64,000 nt of DNA from Erwinia rhapontici (GTDB lineage Bacteria; Pseudomonadota; Gammaproteobacteria; Enterobacterales; Enterobacteriaceae). Below, in pieces: positions 8,650 through 23,409 of the stretch (positions are counted from its first letter, which is position 1; every line of letters begins with the position of its first letter). The notes beneath the pieces were generated by a model. The model saw only the letters and a list, made by a program, of their open reading frames with translations. It searched no databases and was not told where the DNA came from. A program made the translations under genes and the position numbers. The stretch covers positions 62,001 through 126,000 of the forward strand of contig NZ_VRKO01000017.1 in assembly GCF_012271765.1 (NCBI RefSeq), given 5' to 3'.

Positions 8650-9411
8650 ATGGCACAGTCTGACGTTTTCCATCTTGGCTTAACGAAAGCCGATCTTCAG
8701 GGCGCCACACTGGCCATCGTGCCGGGCGACCCGGAGCGCGTGAAGAAAATTGCCGCCCTGATGGACAATCCGGTTCATCTGGCATCGCATCGTGAATTCA
8801 CCACCTGGCGTGCCGAGTTATCCGGTAAACCCGTGATTGTCTGCTCAACAGGTATTGGTGGCCCGTCCACCTCGATTGCCGTGGAAGAACTGGCTCAGCT
8901 TGGAGTACGTACTTTCCTGCGCGTGGGAACCACCGGCGCGATCCAGCCTGATATCAACGTCGGTGACGTGCTGGTGACCACGGGGTCTGTGCGTCTTGAT
9001 GGCGCCAGCCTGCACTTTGCTCCGCTGGAGTTCCCGGCTGTGGCGGACTTTACCTGCACCACGGCGCTGGTCGACGCGGCTAAAGCGGCTGGTGCGACCA
9101 CCCATATTGGCATTACCGCCTCGTCAGACACCTTCTATCCGGGCCAGGAGCGTTATGACACCTTCTCCGGACGGGTGGTCAGCCGCTTCCAGAACTCGAT
9201 GAAAGAGTGGCAGCAGATGGGCGTACTGAACTACGAAATGGAATCTGCCACGCTGCTCACCATGTGTGCCAGCCAGGGGCTGCGTGCCGGGATGGTGGCA
9301 GGGGTTATCGTCAACCGCACCCAGCAGGAAATCCCGGATGCAGAAACCATGAAACGCACCGAGAGCGATGCGGTGAAGATTGTGGTTGAGGCTGCCCGCC
9401 GTCTGATCTAA
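8650..9411 (+). CDS. udp: Uridine phosphorylase
   Basis: Cytosolic enzyme of pyrimidine salvage: uridine plus phosphate to uracil plus ribose-1-phosphate. The 253 residues align without gaps on E. coli Udp and keep the phosphate-binding residues Gly26, Arg30, Arg48, Arg91 and Thr94, the base contacts Gln166 and Arg168, and the ribose-binding Glu196-Met197-Glu198. AAAGGAG precedes the ATG. The promoter carries two CRP sites in the E. coli spacing. Followed by a GC hairpin before rmuC. Confidence 0.98.
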   Translation: MAQSDVFHLGLTKADLQGATLAIVPGDPERVKKIAALMDNPVHLASHREFTTWRAELSGKPVIVCSTGIGGPSTSIAVEELAQLGVRTFLRVGTTGAIQPDINVGDVLVTTGSVRLDGASLHFAPLEFPAVADFTCTTALVDAAKAAGATTHIGITASSDTFYPGQERYDTFSGRVVSRFQNSMKEWQQMGVLNYEMESATLLTMCASQGLRAGMVAGVIVNRTQQEIPDAETMKRTESDAVKIVVEAARRLI

Positions 9412-9424
9412 TCGTTTTTCTTCT

Positions 9425-9444
9425 GGCCGTGCTCACGCACGGCC
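9425..9444 (+). terminator. Hairpin after udp
   Basis: GGCCGTGC (9425-9432) pairs perfectly with GCACGGCC (9437-9444) around TCAC. No T tract follows directly, so termination may be weak or factor-dependent. Confidence 0.45.
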
Positions 9445-9586
9445 TGCAATGCCTTTTCCGCCGTGAAAAAATTCAGATCCTCCTCGATATTCCCTCCCTA
9501 AGCTGCCCGTTCACTGCTTTTTATCTGGACATTCATACAGTGCACCTCTATTTTTCCGCTGTCAGGGTTTCAGCAGGAGAAGCAGG

Positions 9587-11122
9587 GTGGATGCAACAAT
9601 CGTATATGGTGCCGGTATTGGTCTGGTTGGGTTGCTGGCGGGCTGGTTAATCGCCGGGATCCGCAGCCAGCAGCAGCTGGCCAACGGCGAAACTGAGCGG
9701 CGTTTGCTTCAGCAGTCGGTGGAACTGGCGGAATCTGAACGCCAGCGTCAGCAGCAGCAACTGGATGCCCAGCTCCTGACGCAAAAACAGAATGAGCAGG
9801 AATTGCGTCAGCTGCACGGTTCACTGGCAGCGGCCGGAGAGAAGCTGCACCAGCTTGATCACTGGCGTGGTGAAACTGAGCAGCTCAATCGTGAGCTGCG
9901 CAATCAGCTGGAGATCAATGCCTCGCAGGAGGCTGAACTGCGCGAAGTTACCATCCGCCTGGAAGAGACGCGCATGGCGGCGGAAGAGAAGCAGCGGCTG
10001 CTGGTGAACAGTGAGCAGCGCCTTAACGCGCAGTTTGAAAATCTGGCGAACCGCATCTTTGAAAACAGTGGCCGCCGGGTGGATGAACAAAATCGTCAGA
10101 GCCTGCATGGCCTGATTACGCCGCTGCGGGAACAGCTTGAGGGCTTTCGCCGCCAGGTTCAGGAAGGATTTGGCCAGGAGGCGCGTGAACGGCACACCCT
10201 CGCGCATGAAATACGGAACCTGCAACAGCTGAATGCGCAGATGGCCCAGGAAGCGATCAACCTGACCAAGGCGCTCAAGGGAGATAACAAAACGCAGGGT
10301 AACTGGGGAGAAGTGATCCTCAGCCGGGTGCTGGAAGCTTCCGGTTTGCGTGAAGGCCATGAATACGAAACGCAGGTTAACATCCAGCTTGAGCAAAATG
10401 GGCGAATGCAGCCTGACGTGATCGTACGCCTGCCGCAGGGCAAGGATGTGGTGATTGACGCCAAAATGACGCTGGTGGCCTATGAGCGCTATTTTAACGG
10501 TGATGATGACGCAGCGCGTGAACTGGCAATCACTGAGCATATCGCTGCGATCCGTGGGCACTTACGCCTGCTAAGCCGAAAAGATTACCAACAATTACCG
10601 GGTTTACGCTCGCTGGATTATGTGTTGATGTTTATCCCGGTGGAACCCGCTTTCCTGCTGGCCATCGACAGACAGCCAGAGCTGATCAACGAGGCGTTGA
10701 ACCAGAACATCATGCTGGTCAGCCCGACCACCTTGCTGGTGGCGCTGCGCACCATCAATAATCTGTGGCGCTATGAGCACCAGAGTCGTCACGCCCAGCG
10801 TATTGCCGATCGTGCCGCCCGGCTCTATGACAAAATGCGTCTTTTTGTCGATGATATGAGTGCCATCGGCCAGAACCTTGATAAGGCTCAGGATAGCTAT
10901 CGACAGGCAATGAAAAAATTGTCCGAAGGTCGGGGCAATCTGATTGCTCAGACAGAAGGGTTCCGCCAGATGGGGGTTGAAGTGAAGCGTCCGATTAACC
11001 CAAGGCTGGTGGAACAGGCATTACCAGAAGCTGATGACGATGTGGATGACGATGATGATATGCCGCCTGTAGAAAAGGCGGAATATTCGCCGGATGCAGT
11101 ATCACGCCGTATCAATGAATAA
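9587..11122 (+). CDS. rmuC: DNA recombination protein RmuC
   Basis: RmuC-family protein that in E. coli limits recombination at inverted repeats; thought to be a nuclease-like protein. The 511 residues show an N-terminal membrane segment (about 4-22), a long Gln/Glu-rich coiled coil (25-150), the conserved RmuC domain with [12 protein letters not shown] and [17 protein letters not shown], and an acidic Asp-rich tail near 482-490. The start is GTG at 9587 (MDATIVYG), after AGGAG; E. coli RmuC also begins MD, and no in-frame ATG is near. Located between udp and ubiE as in E. coli. Confidence 0.95.
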   Translation: MDATIVYGAGIGLVGLLAGWLIAGIRSQQQLANGETERRLLQQSVELAESERQRQQQQLDAQLLTQKQNEQELRQLHGSLAAAGEKLHQLDHWRGETEQLNRELRNQLEINASQEAELREVTIRLEETRMAAEEKQRLLVNSEQRLNAQFENLANRIFENSGRRVDEQNRQSLHGLITPLREQLEGFRRQVQEGFGQEARERHTLAHEIRNLQQLNAQMAQEAINLTKALKGDNKTQGNWGEVILSRVLEASGLREGHEYETQVNIQLEQNGRMQPDVIVRLPQGKDVVIDAKMTLVAYERYFNGDDDAARELAITEHIAAIRGHLRLLSRKDYQQLPGLRSLDYVLMFIPVEPAFLLAIDRQPELINEALNQNIMLVSPTTLLVALRTINNLWRYEHQSRHAQRIADRAARLYDKMRLFVDDMSAIGQNLDKAQDSYRQAMKKLSEGRGNLIAQTEGFRQMGVEVKRPINPRLVEQALPEADDDVDDDDDMPPVEKAEYSPDAVSRRINE

Positions 11123-11196
11123 GCGTGCGGCCAGTGCCTGGCCTGCGTGACTCTGGTACACTTGGCAAATATTTGATTGTAGAGCAGGCAAAACAA

Positions 11197-11952
11197 ATGG
11201 CAGATGAATCAAAGGACACAACCCACTTCGGCTACCGCACCGTTGCGAAAGACGAAAAGGCCGATATGGTTGCTGATGTTTTCCATTCCGTTGCGGCCAA
11301 ATATGATCTGATGAATGACCTGATGTCATTCGGCATTCACCGCATCTGGAAGCGTTTTACCATTGATTCCAGCGGCGTGCGCCGTGGGCAACGCGTTCTC
11401 GATCTGGCGGGTGGCACGGGTGACCTCACGGCGAAATTCTCGCGCCTGGTGGGTGAAACCGGTGAAGTCGTGCTGGCCGATATCAACAGCTCAATGCTGA
11501 AAGTGGGCCGTGAAAAGCTGCGCAATAAAGGCATTATCGGCAACGTGAATTATGTGCAGGCCAACGCCGAAGCACTGCCGTTTCCTGATAACTATTTTGA
11601 CTGCATCACTATCGCTTTCGGTCTGCGTAATGTGACTGAAAAAGAAAAAGCGCTGGCGTCCATGTTCCGTGTGCTGAAGCCGGGTGGGCGTTTGCTGGTA
11701 CTGGAGTTTTCCAAGCCGCAGTTCGCACCGTTGAGCAAAGCGTACGATGCCTATTCATTCCATATTTTGCCGCGCATTGGTGAAATGGTCGCGAAAGACG
11801 CAGGCAGCTATCGCTATCTGGCAGAGTCCATCCGTATGCATCCCGATCAGGACACTCTGAAACAGATGATGAATGACGTTGGCTTTGAAAACACCACGTA
11901 TCACAATCTGACGGGCGGCATTGTTGCCTTGCACCGCGGATTTAAGTTTTAA
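11197..11952 (+). CDS. ubiE: Ubiquinone/menaquinone C-methyltransferase UbiE
   Basis: S-adenosylmethionine-dependent methyltransferase that C-methylates the quinone ring in both ubiquinone and menaquinone synthesis. 251 aa, starting [16 protein letters not shown], as in E. coli (MVDKSQETTHFG). The frame is open upstream to a GTG at 11125, but that extension has no counterpart. The SAM-binding motif [10 protein letters not shown] is at about residues 64-73 and the late motif [12 protein letters not shown] is present. First gene of ubiE-ubiJ-ubiB, with 12 bp to ubiJ. Confidence 0.97.
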   Translation: MADESKDTTHFGYRTVAKDEKADMVADVFHSVAAKYDLMNDLMSFGIHRIWKRFTIDSSGVRRGQRVLDLAGGTGDLTAKFSRLVGETGEVVLADINSSMLKVGREKLRNKGIIGNVNYVQANAEALPFPDNYFDCITIAFGLRNVTEKEKALASMFRVLKPGGRLLVLEFSKPQFAPLSKAYDAYSFHILPRIGEMVAKDAGSYRYLAESIRMHPDQDTLKQMMNDVGFENTTYHNLTGGIVALHRGFKF

Positions 11953-11964
11953 GCAGGGAAACGA

Positions 11965-12570
11965 ATGACATTAACGCCGCTATTAACCGCCAGTCTGGAG
12001 ACCGCACTTAACCATTTGCTGTACCGCGATCGTGGCCTTAAGGCGGCGCGTCAACGTCTCAATGGTCGCAGCCTGGCGATCGTGCTGGCCGAGCTTAAGC
12101 AGCCGATTATCTTCATTTTCAGTGAACAGCAGGTGGACGTGATTGGCGAATGGAGTGATACACCGGATTGTACGGTGAAGACGCGCTTTGCCACGCTGTC
12201 AAAACTGCGTGATCGGCAGCAACTGACGACACTTATTCGCAGCGGTGAGCTGGAAGTTGAAGGTGACCTTCAGGTTGTGCAGCAGTTTTCGGCCCTGCTG
12301 GACCTGGCAGAACTGGACCCGGCAGAGTATCTTGCGCCCTGGATCGGTGATATCGCCGCCCAGGGCATCACGCAGTTCGCCCGACGTGGTTTCAACGCGG
12401 TCCGCCGTGATGTGCAGCGTAAACAGAGTTATCTGTCACAAACGGTGACGGAAGAGTGGCGTCTGGCACCGGGTTCGCTTGAGCTGGTGTGGTTTGCTGA
12501 AGAAGTGGATGCGCTGTCCCGTTCGCTGGATGCGTTAGATGCTCGCCTTAGCCAGCTGGAGGTCAAATGA
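11965..12570 (+). CDS. ubiJ: Ubiquinone biosynthesis accessory factor UbiJ
   Basis: A 201-residue SCP2-domain protein. UbiJ binds lipid-like ubiquinone precursors and is part of the Ubi metabolon with UbiK in E. coli. The N-terminal two-thirds is the SCP2-like domain (hydrophobic beta segments such as [16 protein letters not shown]), followed by an amphipathic C-terminal region ending [11 protein letters not shown]. Its stop overlaps the ubiB start by 4 bp (ATGA), which indicates translational coupling. Confidence 0.94.
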   Translation: MTLTPLLTASLETALNHLLYRDRGLKAARQRLNGRSLAIVLAELKQPIIFIFSEQQVDVIGEWSDTPDCTVKTRFATLSKLRDRQQLTTLIRSGELEVEGDLQVVQQFSALLDLAELDPAEYLAPWIGDIAAQGITQFARRGFNAVRRDVQRKQSYLSQTVTEEWRLAPGSLELVWFAEEVDALSRSLDALDARLSQLEVK

Positions 12571-14204
12571 CCTTCGGTGAACTGCGTCGTCTCTATCTGA
12601 TTATTCGTGTGTTCCTCAGCTACGGTCTTGATGAACTGATCCCGAAAATGCGCCTGACTCTGCCGTTACGGCTGGGGCGTAAATGCCTGTTCTGGATGCC
12701 TAACCGCCATAAAGACAAGCCATTGGGCGAGCGTTTACGCTTGTCTCTGGAGCAGTTAGGGCCGGTGTGGATTAAGTTTGGGCAAATGATGTCGACCCGT
12801 CGGGACCTGTTTCCGCCGTTGATCGCTGATCAGCTAGCGATGTTGCAGGATCGCGTCGCGCCATTTGATGGGGCTAAAGCGCTTAAACTGATCGAACAGT
12901 CGCTGGGTGCGCCTATCGACACCCAGTTCGATGATTTCAATATTGTCCCGCTGGCTTCTGCCTCTATCGCCCAGGTACATACTGCAACCCTGAAAGAGAA
13001 CGGCCGTGAAGTGGTGATCAAGGTGATCCGCCCGGACATTTTGCCGGTGATTAAAGCGGATATGCGATTGATTTACCGCCTGGCGCGCTGGGTGCCGCGT
13101 TTGTTACCTGATGGTCGCCGTCTGCGTCCACGCGAAGTGGTGGCGGACTATGAAAAAACACTGCTCGACGAGCTGAACCTGCTGCGCGAAGCCGCCAATG
13201 CTATCCAGCTGCGACGGAACTTTGATAGCAGCAAGATGCTGTACATACCGGAAGTCTTTTCAGATTACTGCAGTGAAAATATGATGGTGATGGAGCGTAT
13301 TTACGGTATTCCCATCTCCGATGTGGTGACGCTGGAGCAGCATGGCGTCAACATGAAGCTGCTGGCCGAGCGTGGCGTACAGGTCTTCTTTACCCAGGTG
13401 TTCCGTGACAGCTTTTTCCATGCGGATATGCACCCCGGTAACATCTTCGTCAGCTATGAACATCCGGAAGATCCGCAATATATTGGCATTGACTGCGGTA
13501 TTGTTGGCTCTCTGAACAAAGAAGATAAACGCTATCTGGCAGAGAATTTCATTGCCTTCTTTAATCGCGACTACCGTAAGGTGGCCGAGCTGCACGTGGA
13601 TTCCGGCTGGGTGCCGCCCGATACCAATGTGGAAGATTTCGAATTCGCCATTCGCACAGTGTGCGAACCGATTTTTGAGAAACCGCTGGCCGAAATTTCG
13701 TTCGGACATGTGCTACTTAACCTGTTTAATACGGCACGTCGCTTTAATATGGAAGTGCAGCCTCAGCTGGTTCTGCTGCAAAAAACCTTGCTGTACGTTG
13801 AAGGGGTGGGTCGCCAGCTCTATCCACAGCTGGATTTGTGGAAAACGGCCAAGCCTTTCCTGGAAGACTGGATTAAAGACCAGGTAGGGATTCCTGCCAT
13901 TGTGCGTGCGTTGAAAGAAAAAGCGCCGTTCTGGGCAGAAAAATTGCCTGAGCTGCCAGAGCTATTTTATGACAGCCTGCGTCAGCATAAGCATTTGCGC
14001 CACAGTGTTGATCGCCTGGCTAACGATCTGAAAGGAGAGCGTGCAAAGCAGCATCAGTCGCGCTATCTGTTTGGTGTCGGTGCTACATTGCTGCTCAGTG
14101 GGACGGCAATCCTGCTGTCACGTCCTGAATGGGATATGTTCTCTGCCGGGCTGATGGCCGCAGGCGTTGTTGCCTGGCTGGTGGGCTGGCGCAGAACAAA
14201 CTGA
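12567..14204 (+). CDS. ubiB: Ubiquinone biosynthesis ATPase/kinase-like protein UbiB
   Basis: Member of the ABC1/ADCK/UbiB atypical kinase family, 545 aa (E. coli 546). Family hallmarks are visible: the KxGQ motif ([15 protein letters not shown], about residue 71-75), the Ala-rich loop ASASIAQVH (about 130), the catalytic [10 protein letters not shown] (about 286) and the metal-binding IDCG. Two hydrophobic helices at the C-terminus (about 500-540) anchor it to the inner membrane. It supports ubiquinone synthesis, probably by ATP-driven extraction of precursors. Overlaps ubiJ by 4 bp; tatA follows after its own short leader. Confidence 0.97.
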   Translation: MTFGELRRLYLIIRVFLSYGLDELIPKMRLTLPLRLGRKCLFWMPNRHKDKPLGERLRLSLEQLGPVWIKFGQMMSTRRDLFPPLIADQLAMLQDRVAPFDGAKALKLIEQSLGAPIDTQFDDFNIVPLASASIAQVHTATLKENGREVVIKVIRPDILPVIKADMRLIYRLARWVPRLLPDGRRLRPREVVADYEKTLLDELNLLREAANAIQLRRNFDSSKMLYIPEVFSDYCSENMMVMERIYGIPISDVVTLEQHGVNMKLLAERGVQVFFTQVFRDSFFHADMHPGNIFVSYEHPEDPQYIGIDCGIVGSLNKEDKRYLAENFIAFFNRDYRKVAELHVDSGWVPPDTNVEDFEFAIRTVCEPIFEKPLAEISFGHVLLNLFNTARRFNMEVQPQLVLLQKTLLYVEGVGRQLYPQLDLWKTAKPFLEDWIKDQVGIPAIVRALKEKAPFWAEKLPELPELFYDSLRQHKHLRHSVDRLANDLKGERAKQHQSRYLFGVGATLLLSGTAILLSRPEWDMFSAGLMAAGVVAWLVGWRRTN

Positions 14205-14323
14205 TTGTCATGAAAGGTAAATAGGCAGTTTATTGCGCAAGGGGCAAGGTTTGCGCATCGTAAGTAAGACATAAGCTGTTATATACTCGAAATCCGCATC
14301 ACTTATTGTTATCAGAGGTAATC

Positions 14324-14569
14324 ATGGGTATTACACTTCCACACTTGTTGATCATCGCGGTACTGGTGATTCTGTTGTTTGGCACCAAAAAACTGCGCTC
14401 ACTGGGTTCTGACCTCGGTTCGTCGATCAAAGGCTTTAAAAAAGCCATGAGCGATGAAGACGACAAAGAAAAAAACCATGCTCATGATGATGCTGACTTC
14501 AATGCCAAACTGGCTGAACCGCAGCAGACTGAAGCGAAGAAAGAAGACGTCAAGAACGACAAGGTGTAA
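14324..14569 (+). CDS. tatA: Twin-arginine translocase pore subunit TatA
   Basis: Small membrane protein forming the size-variable Tat pore. 81 aa from ATG 14324 ([20 protein letters not shown]), preceded by AGAGG; an upstream in-frame start at 14306 lacks a ribosome site. It has one N-terminal membrane helix, the FGTKKL hinge, an amphipathic helix ([17 protein letters not shown]) and a charged, disordered tail. It heads tatABC and is separated from tatB by 3 bp. This Tat gene cluster follows ubiB as in E. coli. Confidence 0.97.
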   Translation: MGITLPHLLIIAVLVILLFGTKKLRSLGSDLGSSIKGFKKAMSDEDDKEKNHAHDDADFNAKLAEPQQTEAKKEDVKNDKV

Positions 14570-14572
14570 TCC

Positions 14573-15106
14573 GTGTTCGACATAGGCTTTGGTGAACTGG
14601 TACTGGTATTCGTTATTGGCCTGGTGGTATTGGGTCCGCAGCGTTTACCTGTTGCAGTCAGAACGGTGATGGGCTGGATTCGCGCAATGCGTTCTCTGGC
14701 AACCAGCGTTCAGAATGAGCTGGCCCAGGAACTGAAAATTCAGGAACTGCAGGACGGCCTGAAAAAAATTGAACAGGCCAGCAAAGACAGTCTCTCCCCT
14801 GAACTGAAAGCGACGGTCGATGAGCTGAAACAGACGGCTGATTCAATGAAGCGCTCCTACTTGGGCGAAAATGAAAAAGCGGATGACGAAGCTCATACTA
14901 TCCATAATCCGTTGGTGAAAGATCCGCAAGAATCGCATGATGGTGCCACGCCAGCGGCAGCGGATCACCAGGCAAGTGCGCCTGCACAGGCACCTGTCAC
15001 GGTGACGCAATCTGCCTCGTCAATGCCATCTGAATCGAAACAGCCGCCAGCGTCTTCCGCTCCGCGTGCACCCGTGCCACCCCTACAACCAGGCGATGAA
15101 CGTTAA
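14573..15106 (+). CDS. tatB: Twin-arginine translocase receptor subunit TatB
   Basis: With TatC, TatB forms the receptor for folded proteins bearing RR signal peptides. 177 aa, GTG start at 14573. One membrane helix (about 4-21) is followed by the conserved LGPQRLP hinge and a long amphipathic helix to about residue 100. The last 70 residues are Pro/Ala/Gln-rich and low-complexity, a normal variable tail in this family. tatC begins 2 bp after the stop. Confidence 0.96.
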   Translation: MFDIGFGELVLVFVIGLVVLGPQRLPVAVRTVMGWIRAMRSLATSVQNELAQELKIQELQDGLKKIEQASKDSLSPELKATVDELKQTADSMKRSYLGENEKADDEAHTIHNPLVKDPQESHDGATPAAADHQASAPAQAPVTVTQSASSMPSESKQPPASSAPRAPVPPLQPGDER

Positions 15107-15108
15107 AT

Positions 15109-15873
15109 ATGGCTGTTGATGATACCCAACCGCTTATCAGTCATCTGATTGAGCTACGTAAGCGCCTGTTGAACAGCATTATTGCTGTTCTGGCCATTTT
15201 TCTGTGCCTGGTGTATTTTTCCAACGATATTTATCAACTTGTCTCGGCGCCATTGATCAAGCAATTGCCCGCCGGGGCCAGTATGATCGCTACGGATGTC
15301 GCCTCTCCTTTTCTGGCACCGATTAAGCTGACAATCATTGTCTCTTTGTTCCTGTCAGTGCCGGTTATCCTCTACCAGGTGTGGGCTTTTGTGGCGCCCG
15401 CGTTGTATCGCCATGAACGCAGGCTGGTTATGCCCCTGCTGTTTTCCAGTTCATTCCTATTCTACCTGGGGATGGCTTTCGCCTACTTTATTGTCTTCCC
15501 GCTGGCGTTTAGTTTCTTTGCCAAGACCGCGCCCCAGGGAGTGACGATTGCCACCGACATTAATAACTATCTCGATTTTGTGATGACGTTATTTATGGCA
15601 TTTGGTGTGTCGTTCGAAGTACCGATTGCTATCGTTCTGCTGTGCTGGACCGGGGTAACAACGCCAGAAGATTTGCGTGCGAAGCGCCCGTATGTGCTGG
15701 TAGGTGCATTTGTCGTGGGCATGTTACTGACGCCGCCGGATATCTTCTCCCAGACGTTGCTGGCCATTCCGATGTACTGCCTGTTTGAAGTCGGTGTTTT
15801 TGTTTCCCGCTTCTACGTGGGTAAAAACCGTCGAGATGATGAAGACGAAGTACAGGACGCGGAATCGGAGTAA
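15109..15873 (+). CDS. tatC: Twin-arginine translocase subunit TatC
   Basis: Polytopic core of the Tat export machine, 254 aa with six membrane helices. It recognises the twin-arginine motif. Family-typical segments visible: the N-terminal [13 protein letters not shown] with its conserved glutamate, and FxFxFAxxKxxP-like periplasmic loop [13 protein letters not shown]. The C-terminal tail is short and acidic. Last gene of tatABC; a GC-rich hairpin separates it from tatD. Confidence 0.97.
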   Translation: MAVDDTQPLISHLIELRKRLLNSIIAVLAIFLCLVYFSNDIYQLVSAPLIKQLPAGASMIATDVASPFLAPIKLTIIVSLFLSVPVILYQVWAFVAPALYRHERRLVMPLLFSSSFLFYLGMAFAYFIVFPLAFSFFAKTAPQGVTIATDINNYLDFVMTLFMAFGVSFEVPIAIVLLCWTGVTTPEDLRAKRPYVLVGAFVVGMLLTPPDIFSQTLLAIPMYCLFEVGVFVSRFYVGKNRRDDEDEVQDAESE

Positions 15874-15916
15874 CGATGCGCGAACGGCTGCCACCGGCAG
15901 AACAATCTGAATAAAT

Positions 15917-15938
15917 TAACCGCCCGTCAGGGCGGTTA
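15917..15938. terminator. Hairpin between tatC and tatD
   Basis: TAACCGCCC (15917-15925) pairs over 9 bp with GGGCGGTTA (15930-15938), loop GTCA. There is no T run after it and the tatD ribosome site starts 7 nt later, so it may attenuate or stabilise the 3' end of tatABC mRNA rather than terminate fully. Confidence 0.45.
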
Positions 15939-15954
15939 CTGTATGGAAGAGACT

Positions 15955-16734
15955 ATGTTTGATATTGGTGTAAACCTGACCAGCACGCAGTTCGCGAAAG
16001 ATCGCGAAAAAGTCGTTAAACGTGCGCGTGAAGCGGGTGTCACCGGCATGTTGATTACGGGCACCAATGCGCTGGAAAGTCAGCAGGCTTGCAGCCTTGC
16101 ACAGCAGCATCCGAAGTATTGCTGGTCAACCGCTGGCGTTCATCCCCATCATGCCAGCGAGTGGTCGGGAGAAACGGCGGCTACGCTGCGTCGACTGGCA
16201 GAAAACGAGCGGGTTGTCGCTATTGGGGAGTGTGGCCTCGATTTTAACCGTAACTTTTCTGAGCCGGAACAGCAGGCTTACGCCTTTGAAGCCCAGCTCG
16301 CTTTGGCCGCCGAATTATCACTGCCTGTGTTTCTGCACTGCCGGGAAGCCCATGAGCGGTTTATTGCGATCCTGACGCCGTGGTTACCTAAGCTACCAGC
16401 GGCTGTATTGCACTGCTTTACCGGGACACGTGAAGAGCTGGAAGCCTGTCTGGCAGTGGGATTATCTATCGGAATTACCGGATGGGTGTGCGATGAGCGA
16501 AGAGGACAGGCGCTGCGCGAGTTGATGCCGTTGATCCCGGCAGAACGTCTGTTGCTGGAAACGGATGCGCCCTGGTTGCTCCCGCGTGATATGCACCCAC
16601 GTCCGGCATCGCGCCGCAATGAACCCTGTTTTTTACCGCATATTGTTCAACAGGTGGCACTACTGCGTGGGGAAGATGCGGGTGAACTGGCGGAGCAAAC
16701 GGCGTTAAACGCACGAAAACTGTTTGGTCTGTGA
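15955..16734 (+). CDS. tatD: 3'-5' ssDNA/RNA exonuclease TatD
   Basis: Cytosolic metal-dependent nuclease of the TatD family (TIM-barrel amidohydrolase fold), implicated in DNA repair and RNA processing; not needed for Tat export. 259 aa from ATG 15955 ([16 protein letters not shown]), with GGAAGAG as ribosome site; an ATG four codons upstream overlaps that site and is less likely. Metal-ligand motifs: [43 protein letters not shown] and [11 protein letters not shown]. Confidence 0.95.
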   Translation: MFDIGVNLTSTQFAKDREKVVKRAREAGVTGMLITGTNALESQQACSLAQQHPKYCWSTAGVHPHHASEWSGETAATLRRLAENERVVAIGECGLDFNRNFSEPEQQAYAFEAQLALAAELSLPVFLHCREAHERFIAILTPWLPKLPAAVLHCFTGTREELEACLAVGLSIGITGWVCDERRGQALRELMPLIPAERLLLETDAPWLLPRDMHPRPASRRNEPCFLPHIVQQVALLRGEDAGELAEQTALNARKLFGL

Positions 16735-16772
16735 GACGCCCTGGGGCTATTTTTGCCTCTGAATGATGCGTA

Positions 16773-17273
16773 TTACAGCTTCTGAAACTGGCGGTTGCCC
16801 ACACTGCGTACCACCTGTTTATTTAACAGGTTCAGTAGCAGCATAGATCGGGCTTCACCGTCAGGTTCAGTGAATATCGCCTGCAACCCTTCAAATGCTC
16901 CCTCGGTAATAATCACCGTATCGCCTGGCTGCGGCAGCTCACTTTCTACGACGGTTTCGATAGGGCTTTGCAACGCGACAATCACATCCAGCGGGACGGT
17001 GGCGGGCTGGGTACCAAAACGGACAAAATGGCTGACCCCACGCGTTGCGCTGATGGTTGTGGTGTGAATGGATTCAGGATCGAACTCAATAAACAGATAA
17101 TTAGGGAATAACGGTTCATTCACCTGGGTACGTTTACCGCGCACTGTTTTCTCTAAAGCAATCATCGGGCTGAGGCAATGCACGGCCTGGCGCTCAAGGT
17201 GTTCTTTTGCGCGCAGTAACTGACCTCGTTTGCAGTAAAGTAAATACCAGGATTCCATAACATCACTTTCCAA
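16773..17273 (-). CDS. rfaH: Transcription antitermination factor RfaH
   Basis: NusG paralogue recruited by ops elements to extend transcription of long surface-polysaccharide and virulence operons. 166 aa (E. coli 162). N-terminal NGN domain opens with [33 protein letters not shown] and VSHFVRFG lie in its core. The C-terminal KOW-type domain ([18 protein letters not shown]) is the fold-switching part in E. coli. Convergent with tatD, divergent from ubiD. No ops element was seen inside the window. Confidence 0.95.
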   Translation of the reverse strand: MESDVMESWYLLYCKRGQLLRAKEHLERQAVHCLSPMIALEKTVRGKRTQVNEPLFPNYLFIEFDPESIHTTTISATRGVSHFVRFGTQPATVPLDVIVALQSPIETVVESELPQPGDTVIITEGAFEGLQAIFTEPDGEARSMLLLNLLNKQVVRSVGNRQFQKL

Positions 17274-17586
17274 TTATCTGTCCGATAAGAATAGCAAAAT
17301 CGCTCTGAGAGATATAGCGAGATTGGCGGCATCAGTCTGTTTCATCCCCCTGGCTCACAGGGTACTCCGTCATACGATAACGCTGAATTCGCCGTTATTA
17401 TCGAATCAACTTGTCGCCTTACACCTGTGTCGTATCCTTATTATGCACGGTAGATCAGCCTTATTCTAATAAGCGAGTCCGCTGTGTTTTGCCGTGCGCA
17501 AGAGGCTAAACGTTGCAACAAAATTTACCCTGAGCGATGGATCGGCACTATAATGGCCGACTCACTGACCGTACTGATGGAAAGTC
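17274..17586. other. rfaH-ubiD divergent control region
   Basis: 313 bp without a gene. A good -10 (TATAAT, 17549-17554) with a weak -35 (TTACCC, 18-bp spacer) points to ubiD transcription from about 17561. On the minus strand TATTCT (17288-17293 complement) could serve rfaH. An imperfect inverted repeat (CGATAACG...CGTTATTATCG) lies at about 17374-17405. No recognised operator. Confidence 0.45.
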
Positions 17587-19071
17587 ATGAAATACCACGA
17601 CTTACGCGACTTCCTTTCTCTGCTTGAACAGCGTGGGGAATTAAAACGCATCAAACATGAGATCGATCCCGATCTGGAAATGACTGAAATTGCCGATCGC
17701 ACACTGCGTGCCGGTGGTCCTGCTCTGCTGTTTGAAAACCCGAAAGGTTACAGCATGCCAGTCCTTTGCAATCTCTTTGGTACCCCGGACCGCGTGGCGC
17801 TGGGCATGGGCCAGGAGGATGTTAAAGCACTGCGTGACGTTGGCCGCCTGCTGGCCTTCCTTAAGGAGCCTGAGCCGCCGCGTGGTTTCCGCGACTTCTT
17901 CGATAAAATGCCGCAGTGGAAGCAGGTCCTGAACATGCCGACCAAACGGCTGCGCAGTGCACCTTGCCAGGAACAAATCTGGCAGGGCGATGATGTCGAT
18001 CTCAGCCGTATTCCGGTGATGAAATGCTGGCCAGACGACGCAGCACCGCTGGTGACCTGGGGTCTGACCGTGACGCGCGGCCCGCTGAAAGAACGCCAGA
18101 ATTTAGGCATCTATCGTCAGCAGGTGATTGGTAAAAACAAACTGATCATGCGTTGGCTCTCACACCGTGGCGGCGCACTGGATTTCCAGGATTGGTGCCA
18201 GCAGCATCCGGGCGAACGTTTTCCCGTCTCTGTTGCGCTGGGTGCCGATCCGGCCACCATTCTCGCGGCCGTCACGCCAGTGCCGGATACTCTGTCGGAA
18301 TATGCTTTTGCCGGGCTGTTACGCGGCACGAAAACCGAAGTGGTTAAGTGCGTTTCCAACGATCTGGAAGTCCCTGCCAGTGCAGAAATTGTGTTGGAGG
18401 GGTACATTGAACCGGGTGAAATGGCACCGGAAGGTCCATACGGTGACCACACTGGTTACTATAATGAAGTGGATAACTTCCCGGTGTTCACCATCACGCA
18501 TATTACGCAGCGCCGTGATGCGATTTATCACTCTACCTTTACCGGGCGTCCGCCGGATGAACCTGCGGTACTGGGTGTCGCGCTGAATGAAGTGTTTGTG
18601 CCGATCCTGCAAAAACAGTTTCCGGAGATTGTGGATTTCTATTTACCACCGGAAGGGTGTTCATACCGTCTTGCCGTGGTGACGATTAAGAAACAGTATG
18701 CCGGACACGCCAAACGCGTCATGATGGGTGTCTGGTCTTTCTTGCGTCAGTTTATGTATACCAAATTTGTTATCGTCTGCGATGATGACATTAATGCCCG
18801 AGACTGGAATGATGTCATATGGGCGATCACCACGCGTATGGATCCGGCCCGTGATACCGTGCTGATTGAAAATACACCGATCGACTACCTCGATTTTGCC
18901 TCGCCTGTTTCGGGTCTGGGGTCAAAAATGGGGCTTGATGCGACCAATAAATGGCCGGGTGAAACCCAGCGCGAGTGGGGTACGCCAATCCGTAAGGACC
19001 CTGCCGTTACCGCACGTATTGATGCGATCTGGGATGAGTTAGGCATCTTGAGTGATACACCAGCGCGATGA
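17587..19071 (+). CDS. ubiD: 4-hydroxy-3-polyprenylbenzoate decarboxylase UbiD
   Basis: Decarboxylates octaprenyl-4-hydroxybenzoate in ubiquinone synthesis using prenylated FMN supplied by UbiX. 494 aa (E. coli 497), starting [20 protein letters not shown]. Conserved UbiD motifs include the Glu/Arg-rich active-site stretch around [16 protein letters not shown] and the C-terminal [20 protein letters not shown]. fre follows after 45 bp, as in E. coli. Confidence 0.97.
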   Translation: MKYHDLRDFLSLLEQRGELKRIKHEIDPDLEMTEIADRTLRAGGPALLFENPKGYSMPVLCNLFGTPDRVALGMGQEDVKALRDVGRLLAFLKEPEPPRGFRDFFDKMPQWKQVLNMPTKRLRSAPCQEQIWQGDDVDLSRIPVMKCWPDDAAPLVTWGLTVTRGPLKERQNLGIYRQQVIGKNKLIMRWLSHRGGALDFQDWCQQHPGERFPVSVALGADPATILAAVTPVPDTLSEYAFAGLLRGTKTEVVKCVSNDLEVPASAEIVLEGYIEPGEMAPEGPYGDHTGYYNEVDNFPVFTITHITQRRDAIYHSTFTGRPPDEPAVLGVALNEVFVPILQKQFPEIVDFYLPPEGCSYRLAVVTIKKQYAGHAKRVMMGVWSFLRQFMYTKFVIVCDDDINARDWNDVIWAITTRMDPARDTVLIENTPIDYLDFASPVSGLGSKMGLDATNKWPGETQREWGTPIRKDPAVTARIDAIWDELGILSDTPAR

Positions 19072-19116
19072 AGCGCTGGCGGTCAAATGATAATGACGAC
19101 CCGACAGAGGGAACGC

Positions 19117-19815
19117 ATGACAACCTTAAGCTGTAAAGTGACCTCAGTAGAGGCTATTACCGATACCGTGTACCGCGTACGAATGATCCCTGAAGCTGAT
19201 TTTAGCTTCCAGGCGGGTCAGTATTTGATGGTGGTGATGGATGAAAACGACAAACGTCCGTTCTCACTGGCATCAACGCCGATGGAAAAAGACATTATTG
19301 AGCTGCATATTGGTGCCTCTGAGCTGAACCTCTATGCGATGGCCGTAATGGAACGTATCCAACAGCAGCGTCAGATCACCGTTGATATTCCTCATGGTGA
19401 TGCATGGCTACAAGAGGGCGAACGTCCGCTGGTATTGATTGCTGGCGGCACAGGTTTCTCCTATGCGCGTTCCATTTTGCTGACAGCATTGTCGCAGCAG
19501 CCGGATCGCCATATTGCGATCTACTGGGGTGGGCGCGAGCTGAAACACCTGTACGATCTGGATGAACTGAACGCCCTGGCGATTAAGCACCCGAACCTGA
19601 GCGTTATTCCGGTGGTCGAGCAACCTGAAGAGGGCTTTACCGGCCGTAATGGCACCGTTCTGACCGCTGTCATGCAGGATTATGGCTCTCTTGCCGATCA
19701 CGATATCTACATAGCTGGTCGTTTTGAGATGGCTAAAATCGCCCGTGAACGCTTCTGTGCTGAACGTGGTGCACAGGAATCGCGCATGTTTGGCGATGCT
19801 TTTGCCTTTATCTGA
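19117..19815 (+). CDS. fre: NAD(P)H-flavin reductase Fre
   Basis: Soluble reductase giving reduced free flavins, used for example in ferric iron reduction and ribonucleotide reductase activation. 232 aa from ATG 19117 ([14 protein letters not shown]), preceded by AGAGGGA; ten in-frame upstream codons from 19087 are not part of the family. The flavin motif RPFSLAST and the nucleotide-binding [14 protein letters not shown] are present; the protein ends in the conserved MFGDAFAFI. Same strand as ubiD, probably co-transcribed; a strong terminator follows. Confidence 0.97.
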   Translation: MTTLSCKVTSVEAITDTVYRVRMIPEADFSFQAGQYLMVVMDENDKRPFSLASTPMEKDIIELHIGASELNLYAMAVMERIQQQRQITVDIPHGDAWLQEGERPLVLIAGGTGFSYARSILLTALSQQPDRHIAIYWGGRELKHLYDLDELNALAIKHPNLSVIPVVEQPEEGFTGRNGTVLTAVMQDYGSLADHDIYIAGRFEMAKIARERFCAERGAQESRMFGDAFAFI

Positions 19816-19819
19816 TAGT

Positions 19820-19848
19820 AAGGGGCAGCCTGGCTGCCCCTTGTTTTT
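19820..19848. terminator. Terminator between fre and fadA
   Basis: AAGGGGCAGC (19820-19829) pairs with GCTGCCCCTT (19833-19842), followed by GTTTTT. Located between convergent fre and fadA stops; it may serve both. Confidence 0.85.
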
Positions 19849-19862
19849 ACCCGTGTTGAAAG

Positions 19863-23223
<3,361 letters not shown>

Positions 23224-23250
23224 GTGTGTCTCCTGTGCCGCGATAAGGGG

Positions 23251-23267
23251 ATCTGGTCATACCAGAT
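23251..23267. promoter_or_regulatory. FadR operator upstream of fadBA
   Basis: ATCTGGT-CAT-ACCAGAT is a 7-3-7 inverted repeat matching the FadR half-site (CTGGT/ACCAG) of the E. coli fadBA operator. It lies between fadB and pepQ, 28 bp from the fadB start. Confidence 0.85.
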
Positions 23268-23409
23268 GATCGTGAGTGTGGGATTGGTGTTGCTTATTTG
23301 CAAACGATACGTTGTCGATTTGCAAACAAGATCACAACTGCGGCAAAACGCCATACCCCTGCTGGCTGTGGTAAGATGCCGACAATTTCGTAATAACGGA
23401 GACAGGAAG